Part shown: positions 1 through 11,500 of the stretch, piece after piece
How positions within the stretch are numbered: position 1 is the first letter of the stretch
How the letters are laid out: each line of letters begins with the position of its first letter
Assembly: GCF_010093535.1 (NCBI RefSeq)
Contig: NW_022985167.1
Coordinates: 157,415-221,414, forward strand
DNA from: Lindgomyces ingoldianus
Taxonomy: Eukaryota; Ascomycota; Dothideomycetes; Pleosporales; Lindgomycetaceae
Direction: 5' to 3'
Length of the DNA stretch: 64,000 nucleotides
Position numbers and translations under genes: made by a program
Notes under the pieces: model-generated
Databases searched by the model: none
Seen by the model: the letters and a program-made list of their open reading frames with translations, nothing else
What the model was told of the DNA's origin: nothing

Positions 1-82
1 CCGGATCATCTTCGCAACTATCACACCAACTTGTCGAACATAAGAATAACCACACAGTCTAATGGAAGAGGAAGTGGGGTTA

Positions 83-2701
83 TCAACTCTTCCCCGCCTC
101 AAACACCTTTCCCATAAAAGCATCGGGATCAACAAGTGTATATCTCTTTTCTACGCCCTTCATTCCAAGGACGCACAACACATCCCCGGCATCGCCCTGA
201 TACAACTTCCCCTCCAACAAACACAACACGCCAACGGCAACCCTGGGAGGGATCTTATCGCCTTCGATAGCATAGACATCCATAAATCGCGCCGCGTGCT
301 CCAAGTCTAGACGATCGCAGAATAAGGCGGAAAACATCGGTTCGAGATACTCGCGGGGTTCGACGTGGAGAGTCTCGAGATGAGTTGCGAGAGGTGGTGC
401 CTTTTTTGAGAGTGCAGAGAGGGTAGTGGAGTAGGCGGCCGTCATGGCGGCTTGGTCTTTGGTGAGGAAGGAGAGTGGGAGGGGGCGGTTCATGAGGTTG
501 CAGATACAGATGAAAGTGGAGAGAGGTGACATGTTGAGGAGGAAGAGGCCAGCGATGTGCTGCGGGGTGTTAGCAAAGTGGTTATATATATATCTGTGTG
601 TACTAACGTGAATACTGGAGAGAGTGTCGACATCGGATCGGTACGAAGCATATGCAAGGCATACGTTAACCAGATCCTTGTGACATGGTTGTTCTTCAGA
701 GATGCCCGAGCTGGGAGCGAACATCTTCAACTCTGGGAAGACGAGTTTCGTATTTTCGACAATAAGAGATAGAGGAGAGTTTTCGGGGCTACACAACTCC
801 GTCTTAGCTTTCTCAAGAGCAATCTTAAATGTGGTTTCGGAAATCTCCAGATCGTTTCCGATTGCCCTCATCCAGACAGTACCACGGAGCTTTGGGGGAA
901 CTCCATTCCACCAGATCTGGCGATGGGACCCGCGGCTCGCGGGTGTAGACATTTCGGTGTCCCAGTGGGGAAACAGAAGCTGCTCCCAGTAATTTGCCTT
1001 TACGATTTCCGCCTTTTCTCGAGCGAGCTTCTGTTCTGCTTGGCGTTGGGCTTCGATGCGTTCTAGCAAATAGTCAATATACTGTCTGCAGTCATACGTA
1101 GTATAATATTACTCACCAGCTTCCTGTACACGGGCCATAATCCTCTGGTACTCCTTGATATGTTTCTTCTCCTCCTTTGGATCCTTCGGAGGAAGCCATG
1201 ATGGCCGCGTTCGTGAGAGGTGTTTCTGCTTCTCTTTGGAGGGCTGGAATGGGTCAATGAGCGGATCGTTCTTTCGTAGTGGTGGTAGTGCGGTTGTGGT
1301 AGACTTCGGCTTCGTCTCCTCGGCTGAACTTGTTCGTGAGAGGCCAGGTTGTTGTCGGACAATTTCCTGTTTCCGCTCAAACTCAGCCTGGTACTCCTCC
1401 AACGCTTCCGTGATTTTCTTTGCGTCTGGATCCAGCGTTGTATATGTTTCTTCCCAGATATTAGTCCGCTGCCGAGTTAGGTGTTGTGTAGGTGGTATAT
1501 TCTCAGTTTGAGCAAGATTGGGTGACGGTGGTTGGGAAAATTGTCGCGGGCCATGCAATGGTGAAGGTCTTGAGGAAGCTAGCGAAGGTTTCGAGGACGC
1601 TGACCGGTGTGGAGACGGGCCCCTGCTTGATCCTGGACGGCTTGTTGCAGGGCTTGGTGTTGTCTGGGGTGGGCTGTTGCAGGCTGATGGAGCTGCGGAT
1701 CGCTCTTGCGGAGGGCGAGGGGAAATTGGGACATTCCAGATGACGGCATCCTCGGGTACTTCATCATCTTCATCGTCACATTCTGCTTCTAACTCTTTCA
1801 CAGTTTTACGTGCGCTATGCTGCCATGACTGCCGCCGAGTACCCAGGGAAGGGGAAGGGGAAACTTCAAGGTTGCGGGAGGATCTTCGAGAGAGTGTGCG
1901 AGGCGCCGAAGGGAAGGCTTGCGGGTGTGACGGAGAGGGGGAGCGTGACCGGCGGCCAATAGACGACAGATTCGGTATGTTGGCAAGAGATGGAGCGGAT
2001 GGCGAAGTAAATCCTCGCCGCATTGACCGAGCTGGAGCATTCAATCCTGACTGATTCCGCACAGCCCCATTGACCTGCCCCTTTAAACTAGGATACCGAG
2101 GTTTGGAGCCACCTGTCAAATCGCGGAACGAGTGTATTGGAGCGTGTGGGTGGGCTGTAGTCCGGCTACTCGACATTGAGGAGATGGACGTTCGAGGGGC
2201 TTCAAAAAGCACGCGATTAGACGGTGAAGGAGGGATGGGAAAGGACGAGGGGGCATAGGCACCTTGCAAATCATCCAAATTTATATCCTCAAAGTGGGAG
2301 AGGTCGTGTGGGCCCACGATATCCGAGAGACTCGAGGAATGGAAGGACGAGGACTTGGACGATTTCGAGTTTGTGAGATCCGGCGGCGAGCCTGGAGCTC
2401 CCCCAAGCCCCATGCTGGACTCTGAAGCGTAGGTCATGGTCGCCATGAGCGGCCGTGGTGCGTTCTTCAACCTCGATTGTTGTGAAGGAGGTGCAATGCG
2501 GATCGAGGGGACCAAGCCGGGAGGCACTTTGAAGCGAGGCTCGCGCTGGGCGGCGGAGGAGATTAATGAGTGGACGTATTCATGCTCGGTGATGATATAA
2601 AGTGCCTTCGAGTGATGGAAATAGTGGACCTCTGGGTCTTCTCCGTGGCCGTGGTCGAACAGAGAGTGGTTGTGTTGTTGCACGAAGAGAGTTGTGGGCA
2701 T
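83..2701 (-). CDS. TBC-domain protein (TBC1D12/14-like, Rab GAP fold)
   Basis: Three exons, 2701-1117, 1062-608 and 559-83, give 838 residues; the lengths sum to a multiple of three. The N-terminal half is disordered and rich in Ser and Pro, with an early conserved-looking part (PEVHYFHHSKALYIITEHEY). The C-terminal third is a TBC domain: WWNGVPPKLRGTVWMRAIGN, then FPELKMF, YRSDV, HIAGLFLLN and a closing stretch with EYLEPMFSALFCDRLDLE. The wording is closest to what I know of TBC1D12/TBC1D14, which act on Rab GTPases in endosome and autophagy traffic. The usual Arg finger (IxxDxxR) reads IVENTKL here and the usual YxQ reads TLS, so GAP activity is doubtful. The 48-nt second intron has no stop and is a multiple of three, so retention would only insert 16 residues. 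The start is the first ATG; the frame opens slightly upstream with no earlier ATG. Class is sure, substrate unknown. Confidence 0.85.
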
Positions 2702-3253
2702 GGCGAGGGTCGAGAGGTGCAATTTCGGGAGAGTGAGCTAAGCCCCTGATCTGATCGCGAACTTTCGCAGGGCCAACCCGGGCCTGTGCACCCCTGCCAA
2801 CTTCCAACGGCGCGCGGGAAGGCGTAGGAGGGGCTAGTGGCAAGATGTATTCAAATGAAAGATGTTGGGTCAATTGACGATATATTACGGGTGTAGAGGG
2901 GCAGTTCATAGCAGAGAGGAAGATATGCATCGGATGAACAAGAATAGGACATGCGGAGATGAAGGAGGGGGACGTGGTGCAGGCGTCTTCAGAAGCCGAC
3001 CGTGTTGGAGAGTGGGCAGAGGTGAAACCTGAGGGCTGGTGTGGCTGGTGCCAGCCCGTTGTACCGTTTTGTGGACATCACGAAGCACGATAAAACTGGC
3101 TGCGCCAATTGAGATGGTAGTTTTGAGCTGAACTGTGCAGCCATCCCCAGCAATCCCGCCGCCTGTCCCCTCCATCTCAATCTTGGCCGTGCAGGATGAG
3201 GGGAAGCAGGTTTTCGATGCTCCACCACACTTCGCCCTGCTCTCACGACGCCG
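2702..3253. other. Intergenic, TBC gene 5' side to TERT 3' end
   Basis: About 550 bases between the TBC start and the TERT stop, both genes on the minus strand. It should hold the TBC promoter and the TERT 3' UTR. I see only short overlapping ORFs with no recognisable domain. Confidence 0.5.
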
Positions 3254-6200
3254 TCACTTCTGCCACTTATCTGCACGCCAAGCGATGGCGCTGTGCAACA
3301 TGCAGCTTTCCGCGCTGCTGTTCGGGCGGACCGTAGCCAATGACTTTTCCAACCACTCCAGCAGGGCGCGGTGCTGGGTCTGCCTCCGCTGAAACACTGC
3401 GGAGAAGGCCTTACATGCCAGCCTTTCGAGACTATTAGCTTTTAAAGGAATCTTGAGACGGGCCAATCAGCCACACTTACCACTGAATTTGCCTGCGACT
3501 TATGACATGTCGTATTCGCTCGGCGTTCTGGCTCCCCTTGCTCCGCGTACGTCGCTGCAACATAACAAACGCTAATGCTATTATACTATCGACCGTCTCT
3601 GCGATGAATAAGGTCAGTGATGCGAGCAGGGTTGGTTGTGGCTTGATCGACAATGCACACGCTGATGCGCTTGCAGATCGCGTACAAAGGCTTATTCCAT
3701 TTTGGTACGCAGACTTACTGATAAGGAGGTGAGAATGTGTTGGCCTCGCTTTAGAGAGAGTGCGAACATATTCAAGGCATCTCACCGCTGATTCAATAAA
3801 GGCCTGGTGCAGATTAGCCAGCACAGTCGCCACAGTATTGAATGATGTGTCGATGAACATGGCTTGAAGCTGGATTTTGAAGGCACTTTTCCAAGTTAGT
3901 TTTGCTGCAGCAATCCCACCTTCGTATCAATGGTATGTTACCATTGGTTTGAAGGCAACTGGTAAAAGGGAACTTACTTCAGAGCCTTGCGGTGGAAAGT
4001 CTGACCTGGCGCTTTTGACAAATCCACGGTCAGAGAATCGACAATCGCTGCAAGGGTCAAAACGTGGCAGAGATAGAGCTACAATTGGTACTTACTTGTT
4101 CGGCAAGTCCGCTCGTCGCTTTTGCTGATTTCCAGGGTTTGCGTGTCGATAAGGACGCCACAGTATGAGAACTTGCGATCCGAGACACTTCGAGCAACCC
4201 GATACGCGTCCTCTGTAACCATGTCGAAGTTCACCATCGACTTTGCACGTTTAATGGAGACACCGTAGTCAGCGTTACCGCGATGCATGACCTGCACGAA
4301 CCTTTCCGCGTGCTTTCGTTCTGTTGTAATCAACAAAAAGTCATCAAGTAGCCGCAGCAAAAGCGATCCCGAGCCGAGACAAAAGGACAGGACATCCCGC
4401 TCAAGCTGCGCATAATAGAAATTGCATAGGATGCTGGAAAGGACAGAGCCTTGCGGAATGCCGATTTTTTGGCGATAAAACCTCTTTCCGATCTTGACGA
4501 GATTGCGTTCAACATGTTCTCGCAACAACCGCATTAGATTATCCCTGCTCTCACATTGCTGCATAGCCGTTTCGACGAAGACCGTATTGGACTTGGTTTC
4601 CGAGAATTTGTCTCGAACAAGGCGATCAAAGGATGTGGTGTCCGCAGCGGCTCGGCTGTGCGGAACGTATCTTTTCACAGGTAACGGGTCTACGTGCTGG
4701 CCTTCGAGTCGTTGCAATTGACCCAGGGGCCTCATCTCAACATATTTGCCGGTCTGATACTCTTCTATAGACATCAGACTCTCAACCATGCTTAGCAGCT
4801 GATTTTGGGGGATTGAGTCAAAGCAGGACTGTACATCTACTTTGGCGAAGTACAGTGGCGCGTTCCTGAGACCTTGCTCTGCTAATGAGGTCCTGAAGGC
4901 ATCCAGTCTCGGAAACATATCACCAATAGAGAAGAGAGAACTTCCAAACCTCTCAGGTTGGAGCGCCTGCCGAGGTCAGTCTTACGCCTTCGATTGTGTA
5001 GGTGAACTTACCTTTTCGTAGGTTATTGCGTTGAAAACGGGCCCCATGACGGAATTGATACTTCGACCAAGTATCGTGGTTCCGTTACGCTTTATCTGCT
5101 GTCTCGATTTGAGGTTGGTGATCAATCTAACACCTGCACTCTTAGGAAGCAAGCGAACTTTGCTGAACCCAATCGACCGGCTAGAGAGCAGCTTAGTGAC
5201 ACTGTCAAGCGGCACTTCTTCAAACATCTGTATCCTTAAGTTCGACAATGTCGGCTCTGTTAGCATGCGCCATACGTCATGCCGAAAGTAGAAGAGGCGA
5301 TTACGATGCACATTCGACTCCGTCACGTGGAAATTGGATCGAACCAGGGGTATCAGAAATGAGTCGAAAACCCAATAAACGAATTCCATGAAAATTTCCT
5401 GCCGCTTGTCAAAGTCGGTCTTGGCCATTTTGAGGGTGGTCTCCTGACCGGGCAGCCGGAGCCAGGCTAAACTCGAAATCTGCAGTAGAGTAAATGTCAA
5501 TTGCGCCAAGTCTTCAGGAACACGCCTTACCTGAACTTTCTGGGTAACCTGATGCAGACTGAGGCTTTCATGCCTTCGGAGACAGATGAATTGATCTATC
5601 CAGTACATCATCATGCGCCTGTTCTCTTCGTCGCCCCAAAATCCGTGTGGGATGACTTTAGCGATGACAGCACGACAAAAAGCCGATACATGCGCCGATG
5701 GGCACGCCATATCGGTGAAACAAGTCTTTCCAACGGTTCGGCTCTTAGATATGACAGCGCCATTTCCCTTATCGCGATGCGCTGACTTTGCATCTGCAGG
5801 AACATCAACGCTAGGCTGAAGGGGGTTTTTCCTCCAGTCCGGTCGTGAGGAGAGAGGGATACCCTTATACTATTAGTTATAATAACTTTGCAGGGAATCG
5901 TGGTATTCACCTCAACTGGGCAATAGTACCGGAGGAGTTCTACATATGAGCATTTCTCGTTGAATTTACGAAGCCTGTCAACGAGCATCGCGGGCTCTCC
6001 CCGCAACCTCTTTGGTAAATGTGATCTCCACTTTGCAGTTTGTTCCTCTGAAAGCCCTTTGCGAGCCTTTTGCTGAATTTCCTTTTCGCGCAGCGTATAA
6101 TCTTTGAACGGCATCGCCGTCTCTCGAGGGTCAATCTTCGATGTAAATACATTGTGCAGATCAAATTGGCGAGGAAAGATATATCGCATGATGTGAACAG

Positions 6201-7416
6201 TCTGCTCGTGGTTCTCGCGGTTTGGAAAACGATTTAGAGCGTCTGAAAATCAGTGTAAATACTCATTAAGGCCGAACATGGCATGCAACTTACGGATGTG
6301 GCGCATCCCAAATCGCACACCTCCTTTGGCGTTTAGCGCTGCCCTTGCATAGAGCATTCGACTCCTCACAAAGGTGATTCCAGAAGGTTTCCGCACTTTG
6401 CTGGCCAAGGCATGGATATTTCGGCTTGCCCCATCCTTGAGAGCATTGGGCTTTGATATGGCTTTGGCCTCTTGCTCAGGCTTCAAGTCTGAGATTGGAA
6501 TGCCTGCTAGAATTAGCGGACCGTAGGTTTCAAGGCGACAGACGCACCGCTGAGCTGGTAGTAGTTCCTTGCAGACTTATCCACGCAACAGAAAATGCCG
6601 CAGTCGAGCAGCAATTCCATCATAATCCGATCCCCCCCTGGACCTAGAAGGGAATGAAGATGACACCATAGTGGCCCTTTGATGGTGTCCACGTAGGTGT
6701 TTGGTGACCGAGAGGCTATCCCAGGAATACCATGGGCGGCGTTGAATTTCGGACCATATCGTCCCCGTAGGCCGGCTCGCTGGAAGCCGTGACAGAGCAA
6801 GTGCGAAGGCTTTTGGAATCCAGATCTCTTGAAAAGCAGCCAGATAACGAAATCAACAGTCTGGAGAGACAGTATTAGTAGCTGAGGTACAGGAGAAGAA
6901 TAATAACCAATTAAAAAACATGAGATGAAAAAGAAGTAGCCGGAAAAGGAAGGCTTAAATAAGCAATTAACTGCATACCTCTGAATGTAAAAAGTAGCCA
7001 GGCTTGAAGGTGCTGGCAGTAGCACCACTGTCGGGCAGCTTTTGTGAAAAGTTGTCAATTTCTCTATCGAGAACCTCCGCTCTTGCAGCCTCGTCTCGGT
7101 TGGCCGCAACGGCTTTGGCAGGGATTCCAATCCAGGTCGAGTCCAGCAACTCACTGAGGTCGACATCGACACCACGCGTCGTGGCATCGTGGCCAGGGTC
7201 TAACAGACCCAATTGAGATATTTTCCGACGCCTGTTCTTAGACGAGCTGGGAAGCCGTGACAGCAAATAGTGGCGCAACGAGAACACCTCGGGGAAGAGA
7301 CGCCGTAAGACAGGATGGGCGACGCCTGGAGTTGTGGCGAGGATAGATTGGTTGACGGCATCCCTGGGTCTCTTGGGCGGTCTGTCTCCGACGTGGGCGC
7401 TGCATTTTCTCTTCAT
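3254..7416 (-). CDS. TERT: Telomerase reverse transcriptase catalytic subunit
   Basis: Extends telomeres by copying the telomerase RNA template. Eleven exons read cleanly: 7416-6979, 6860-6548, 6503-6294, 6242-5911, 5869-5531, 5479-5012, 4966-4096, 4047-3978, 3885-3719, 3598-3481 and 3431-3254. They total 3504 nt, or 1167 residues, normal for an ascomycete TERT. Landmarks in order: an N-terminal region with VDFVIWLLFKR and NTYVDTIKGPLWCHLHSLLG; the CP motif (FVRSRMLYARAALNAKGG, about 290-315); the T motif (YIFPRQFDLHNVFTS, about 345); an RNA-binding stretch with HVSAFCRAVI; motif 1 (FYFRHDVWRML, about 605); motif 2 (VRLLPKSAGVRLI, about 650); motif A (FAKVDVQSCFDSIPQ, about 745, catalytic Asp); motif B' (IGIPQGSVLSSILCNF, about 870); motif C (LLRLLDDFLLIT, about 905, catalytic Asp pair); and a thumb with KIQLQAMFIDTSFN. 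All polymerase residues are present, so the gene looks functional. A GTG lies upstream in frame, but 7416 is the first ATG. Confidence 0.96.
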
Positions 7417-8555
7417 GCCGGCGCAGGGAGACTGGCATCGATGTGACGCGGTGTGCTTCACGCAATTGTAGGGAGGTCAAATAATGAAAGAGAGGCAAGA
7501 GGTGCATTCAATTGCTGAAGTGTTCAGCGTAGGGTGTTGTGTTCTGGGCGAAATGCCCAATGCAGTGCCGGCAGCCAGGGGTGCGAGATTGATCGCCCAT
7601 CATCAATACTTCCCGCGACGGACCTCTATCCGCCACAGAAGGTGATACAGCAAATCTTAGTCCTGTGTTGCCGCGTCGCTGATGCTGCTAGCAACCGAGA
7701 ACGAAAAGGGGTACACAGGCGTTGGATGATACTCGAGCTCGTCTCGCCTGGCTTTGTTTTCACACGCTGCTCCTGCTGATCTCGTGCTCAAGTCACTTGA
7801 AGGTCGATATCGTCGGCTCCCCCTAAGGCAACAAGGCAATTCAAGGCTAGGCTGGCCAGAGCGGTGGCCAATTGCGGAGCAGACTAGGCGTTGGAGGCCG
7901 AAGAGCTCATCTCTGACCGCACTGCTTGTGCTACTCCAGCTCTCGATACAGCGCACAGGAAGATGCGAGAGCTCATTTAAATATACGTTTTCAGTGTTGT
8001 CTTCTGGAAGCCCTGCCATCAGCCAATCAGCACCCGGCCCTGTGATACAGAACGGTCAACGGGAGAAGCTTGGCCGACCGTACTCTCTGTTCCCTCTCCC
8101 GCACTGCCCCGTCGATCAGCAGCGCGAAGACCACCCCAACCCAACTTCAACCTCAACCGCGGCGCCCGCTCTCTCATCTTCCCACACCACATCTATACTC
8201 ACCCCCGCGCCTCTCACTCTGTGGCCGCCACAGTCAACACCCTCCTGTGACGCCTCTGCTTCCCTCCATCGTCACTATCGCCGGCGTGTGAGGCAGTTCA
8301 GCCTGAAACACCAGACCGGGCTCGCAAACTTGGACCACTAGCCGCCTCCCCACGTTCATTGGCCCGCCCTTGGATAGATTGAGGTTAACACCGTATGAGT
8401 TGTCCCTCTGCTACCCTTGCCGCCTCGACTTGAGTGTACTCAAGCTGTCCAGGCCCCTCTTCACCGCCACAGGCTGATTGGATACCCTCGCTCGCCTTGG
8501 ACTGCTCGCTGTCTTGATTCGCGCCCACGCTCCCTCCCGACTTGCAATTAGGACC
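7417..8555. promoter_or_regulatory. Divergent intergenic region, TERT and RhoGEF promoters
   Basis: About 1.1 kb between two outward-facing genes. From about 8090 to 8300 the plus strand is very C/T-rich, which is common in leaders of filamentous fungi and fits a transcript start for the plus-strand RhoGEF. ORFs here are short and unconserved-looking. Confidence 0.45.
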
Positions 8556-8567
8556 ATGGTGCGGTAG
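8556..8567 (+). promoter_or_regulatory. Minimal uORF (Met-Val-Arg-stop) ahead of RhoGEF
   Basis: ATG GTG CGG TAG sits just before the main ATG at 8577, with nine bases between its stop and that ATG. The context (GACCATGG) is as good as or better than the main start (CACAATGG). If transcribed it should be translated by most scanning ribosomes and could depress the main frame. No RNA evidence is available to me. Confidence 0.5.
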
Positions 8568-8576
8568 GGGAGCACA

Positions 8577-11500
8577 ATGGGGGAGCCAGAGCAAAAGCCG
8601 CATAACTATGCATACGCTCCCAGCGTCGCCGACTGGGTGCAAAACACCTCGTTGGCACAATACGAGGGCAGCACTCATGAGCCCACCGACGATCCTGATG
8701 CATATTATCGCCCTTCCCTTCACCGTCCGACCGACCAAGAGTCATCTCCATTCCCCGGCGAAATGACGACGACGCGGCAACGACAACAAACGTCCAACGG
8801 GACCTCACGCTCGACTCCAAAACCTTCTCTTCGATCCGCATCTGGCCCTGCGACTTCATCGGGTGGTGTTGGTGTACGCTCAACTCCTCAGCTGCCTGCC
8901 AGTCGCCCGTCAGTAAAGAGCATCGCGCAAAAATTCAATCAATCTCCCTCCGCCGAATCTTCTCCCTCTATCTCCCGTGCCCGACCCGCACGACCCTCGC
9001 CATCTCCTAGATCGACAACATCGCCCGCTGTGCAACAGACATCCACCACGTCGTCTCCCGCACGACCGGCTAGGGAGGCATCGTATGGTTCCTACAAGTT
9101 CAACAATCTAAAACCTCGGGAGCGACCACAGCCAGCACCCTCCTCAGCAAGTGCGCGGCGTGCGAACGGTGGCAGGAACAGTATACAAGGGCACACTTCA
9201 CCGTCAAGAACGAAGGTGTCGTCGCCGGTTCGGTCCCACAAGCACTCAACCTCCGCGACTCGACAGCCATTCTTTGGAGAGGTCGTTGGAGAGCATGATG
9301 CAGTAACACCCGGCTATGGTATCCCGACTGCCGATCCAGCGCTGCTCGACTCCAACCCAGTATTGTCACCGAGCGCGGAAAACTCCACGATTAAGATCGT
9401 ATCTGACGAATCTGGTCTAGCTCCTTCAGCACTTTTCTCGAGAAATTCCCCAGTCCAGCACAGGAGAATAACAAATGATATGAACCACCCATCCATAGTA
9501 GGCGGCCATTCGGCACACCCACCGGAGCCTTCACATCCTCGAGAGCCACGACGATACTCTCCTCCATCTAGGATTCCCGTAGCATCTCGGCGTATGAGTG
9601 CAGCTTCAGATTCAAGTTCATCAAATCGTTCATTCAAGGCTGGCTCCGCGCGACTTGTAGGCAGCTATTCTAGGGCCTCTCCTGCTCCTCGGCCACATCG
9701 AGCGCGGGTGCCTAAAGGGAAGGAAAACACCGCTCCAGGGAAGCCGCACAACTCGCACGAAGTGACACTAGCCTCGGTTAGCTACCACGAGCACAAGGGT
9801 CGTAGTAAGCCACCGAAAGGTACGCCTAACGGCACAAAGTTGACTGCTATCATTTCAGCTCCCCCGAAGCAGACGTCGCCCCGTCTTCGAAATTCGAGGG
9901 AGAGGCAACTCCTTCAGTCCGGGTCCCCAGACCAGAGTTCTAGAAGTGTTGATCAATATCCGAACACTGGAGAGGAACCACCCGTGCAACCTGATATGGC
10001 TCAGTCAGCAGTGACTGATGCGCAAGTAGGAGATAGTGCTAGCCAGGGTAATGGTGAATCTATCCATCCTGCCACAGTGACATCTCAGCGCCTACAGCAA
10101 ATTGTCCACGAACAAGAACTTGCTCCTTCTGCTCAAGAACCATTGAGTCTCCAAACAACTAGTCTACAAGTTCCACAAGACTCGGAGCCCCTGTCCTCGA
10201 CTACGGAATTCGAGTACGAGGAGTCCCCAGTATTAGGCATGCCCGGCAGCTTCATGATGACTCCACCCATGGTGCAGCACACACCTCCGTTAGGATCAGT
10301 GCAGGTTGAGGATCAGCAAGCCCAGCAAGCCCAGCAAAAACCAACTGAAATACTAGAACCAGAGTTGCTGCAGGCGCGAACGTTCCGCCCTCCAGGCAAT
10401 GGGATGAAGGAGAGCTCCAGTTCAGATGTACCACAGAATGCAATATCCGAGTTCAGTGCGAGAGAATCGATTCCTATCATGCTCGGAGCTGATGACCGAC
10501 AGCCTGGATGGGGTGTGTCCCCAACTCGCTCACGGCAATCTCCTCGTTTAAATATTGGTGCCCACAAGTGGCGCGCCGAACCGCTTGATGCATCTGGATC
10601 AATCGCCTACCTGGATGAGGACGATTCGCCGATTGACCCGTTTGCACATCGAGGTACTCTACGCCCGGACGACTCTGCTAGTGTAGCCTTCTACCAGCAT
10701 GCGCGACTTGGCATGCCAGAGCCAGAATGGGCCCTCCCGGGCAGGAACGCGCGCGGCCATCTAACACTGGACAGCGAGGCATATAGTGTCATAAACAAGG
10801 TGTTGAATATATACCACCAATCTGACGCCGTCACGCCAGAAATGGCCCATGATTCCCGACAGCAGGTACAGAGCGTGTCGCCGATGATAGCGCAGCACAA
10901 GGATTGGGGTTCAAAAGAAGCTACGGAGACTTATCTAGCGAGGCTCTTGAGCGATGCCACCCTCTCTGGAGAACCAGATGTTAATCACGAAGCTGCAGCG
11001 GCAGAAAATATATCTGGTGAAGGTAAGCAGGACATGCCCGCACTGAACATCAACAAATTCGACGAGGAGCCTGCAGACTTTGAGGCCAGCGGAACAGCAA
11101 TCATATTCCCTCCGGAATCGCGACGGTATTCGCGAGGCTCAGGCGGTTCGACAAACACGACGATTTGGGAGGATGGTAGTCGGCCCGATAGTTCTTCCGC
11201 TAATCTATCACGTGACCGCGCGCCTCTTGGCGAATTTGGAACCGCGATGCAGCACCATAACGACCCCCTGTACGCACCATACCCGCCACTCAAGAGCTCG
11301 GGGGATTCTACTTCTCAAGGCCATTCGTATCCGACTGGAGTCCGGCCGAGCACTAGTAGCGAGCGTGTGGGAGCGACATACGGGTCCCTACTGCCGGAAA
11401 TTGAGAGCACGGGTGAGGGCCTTGGTCTTTCACTACAAGCCGGCCACAGCCAGCACGCCCACGCTCACGCTCGCGGTTACGGCCCTCCACCGCCTCCATC

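Noticed and set aside
1086..1112. 27-bp intron in the TBC gene
   Set aside because: It would keep frame but is too short to splice; the 54-bp intron 1063-1116 also keeps frame and has proper signals.
5611..6189. Apparent frameshift in TERT near 5700-5900
   Set aside because: One frame drifts off after the T motif, but splicing out 5870-5910 restores a single continuous frame into HVSAFCRAV.
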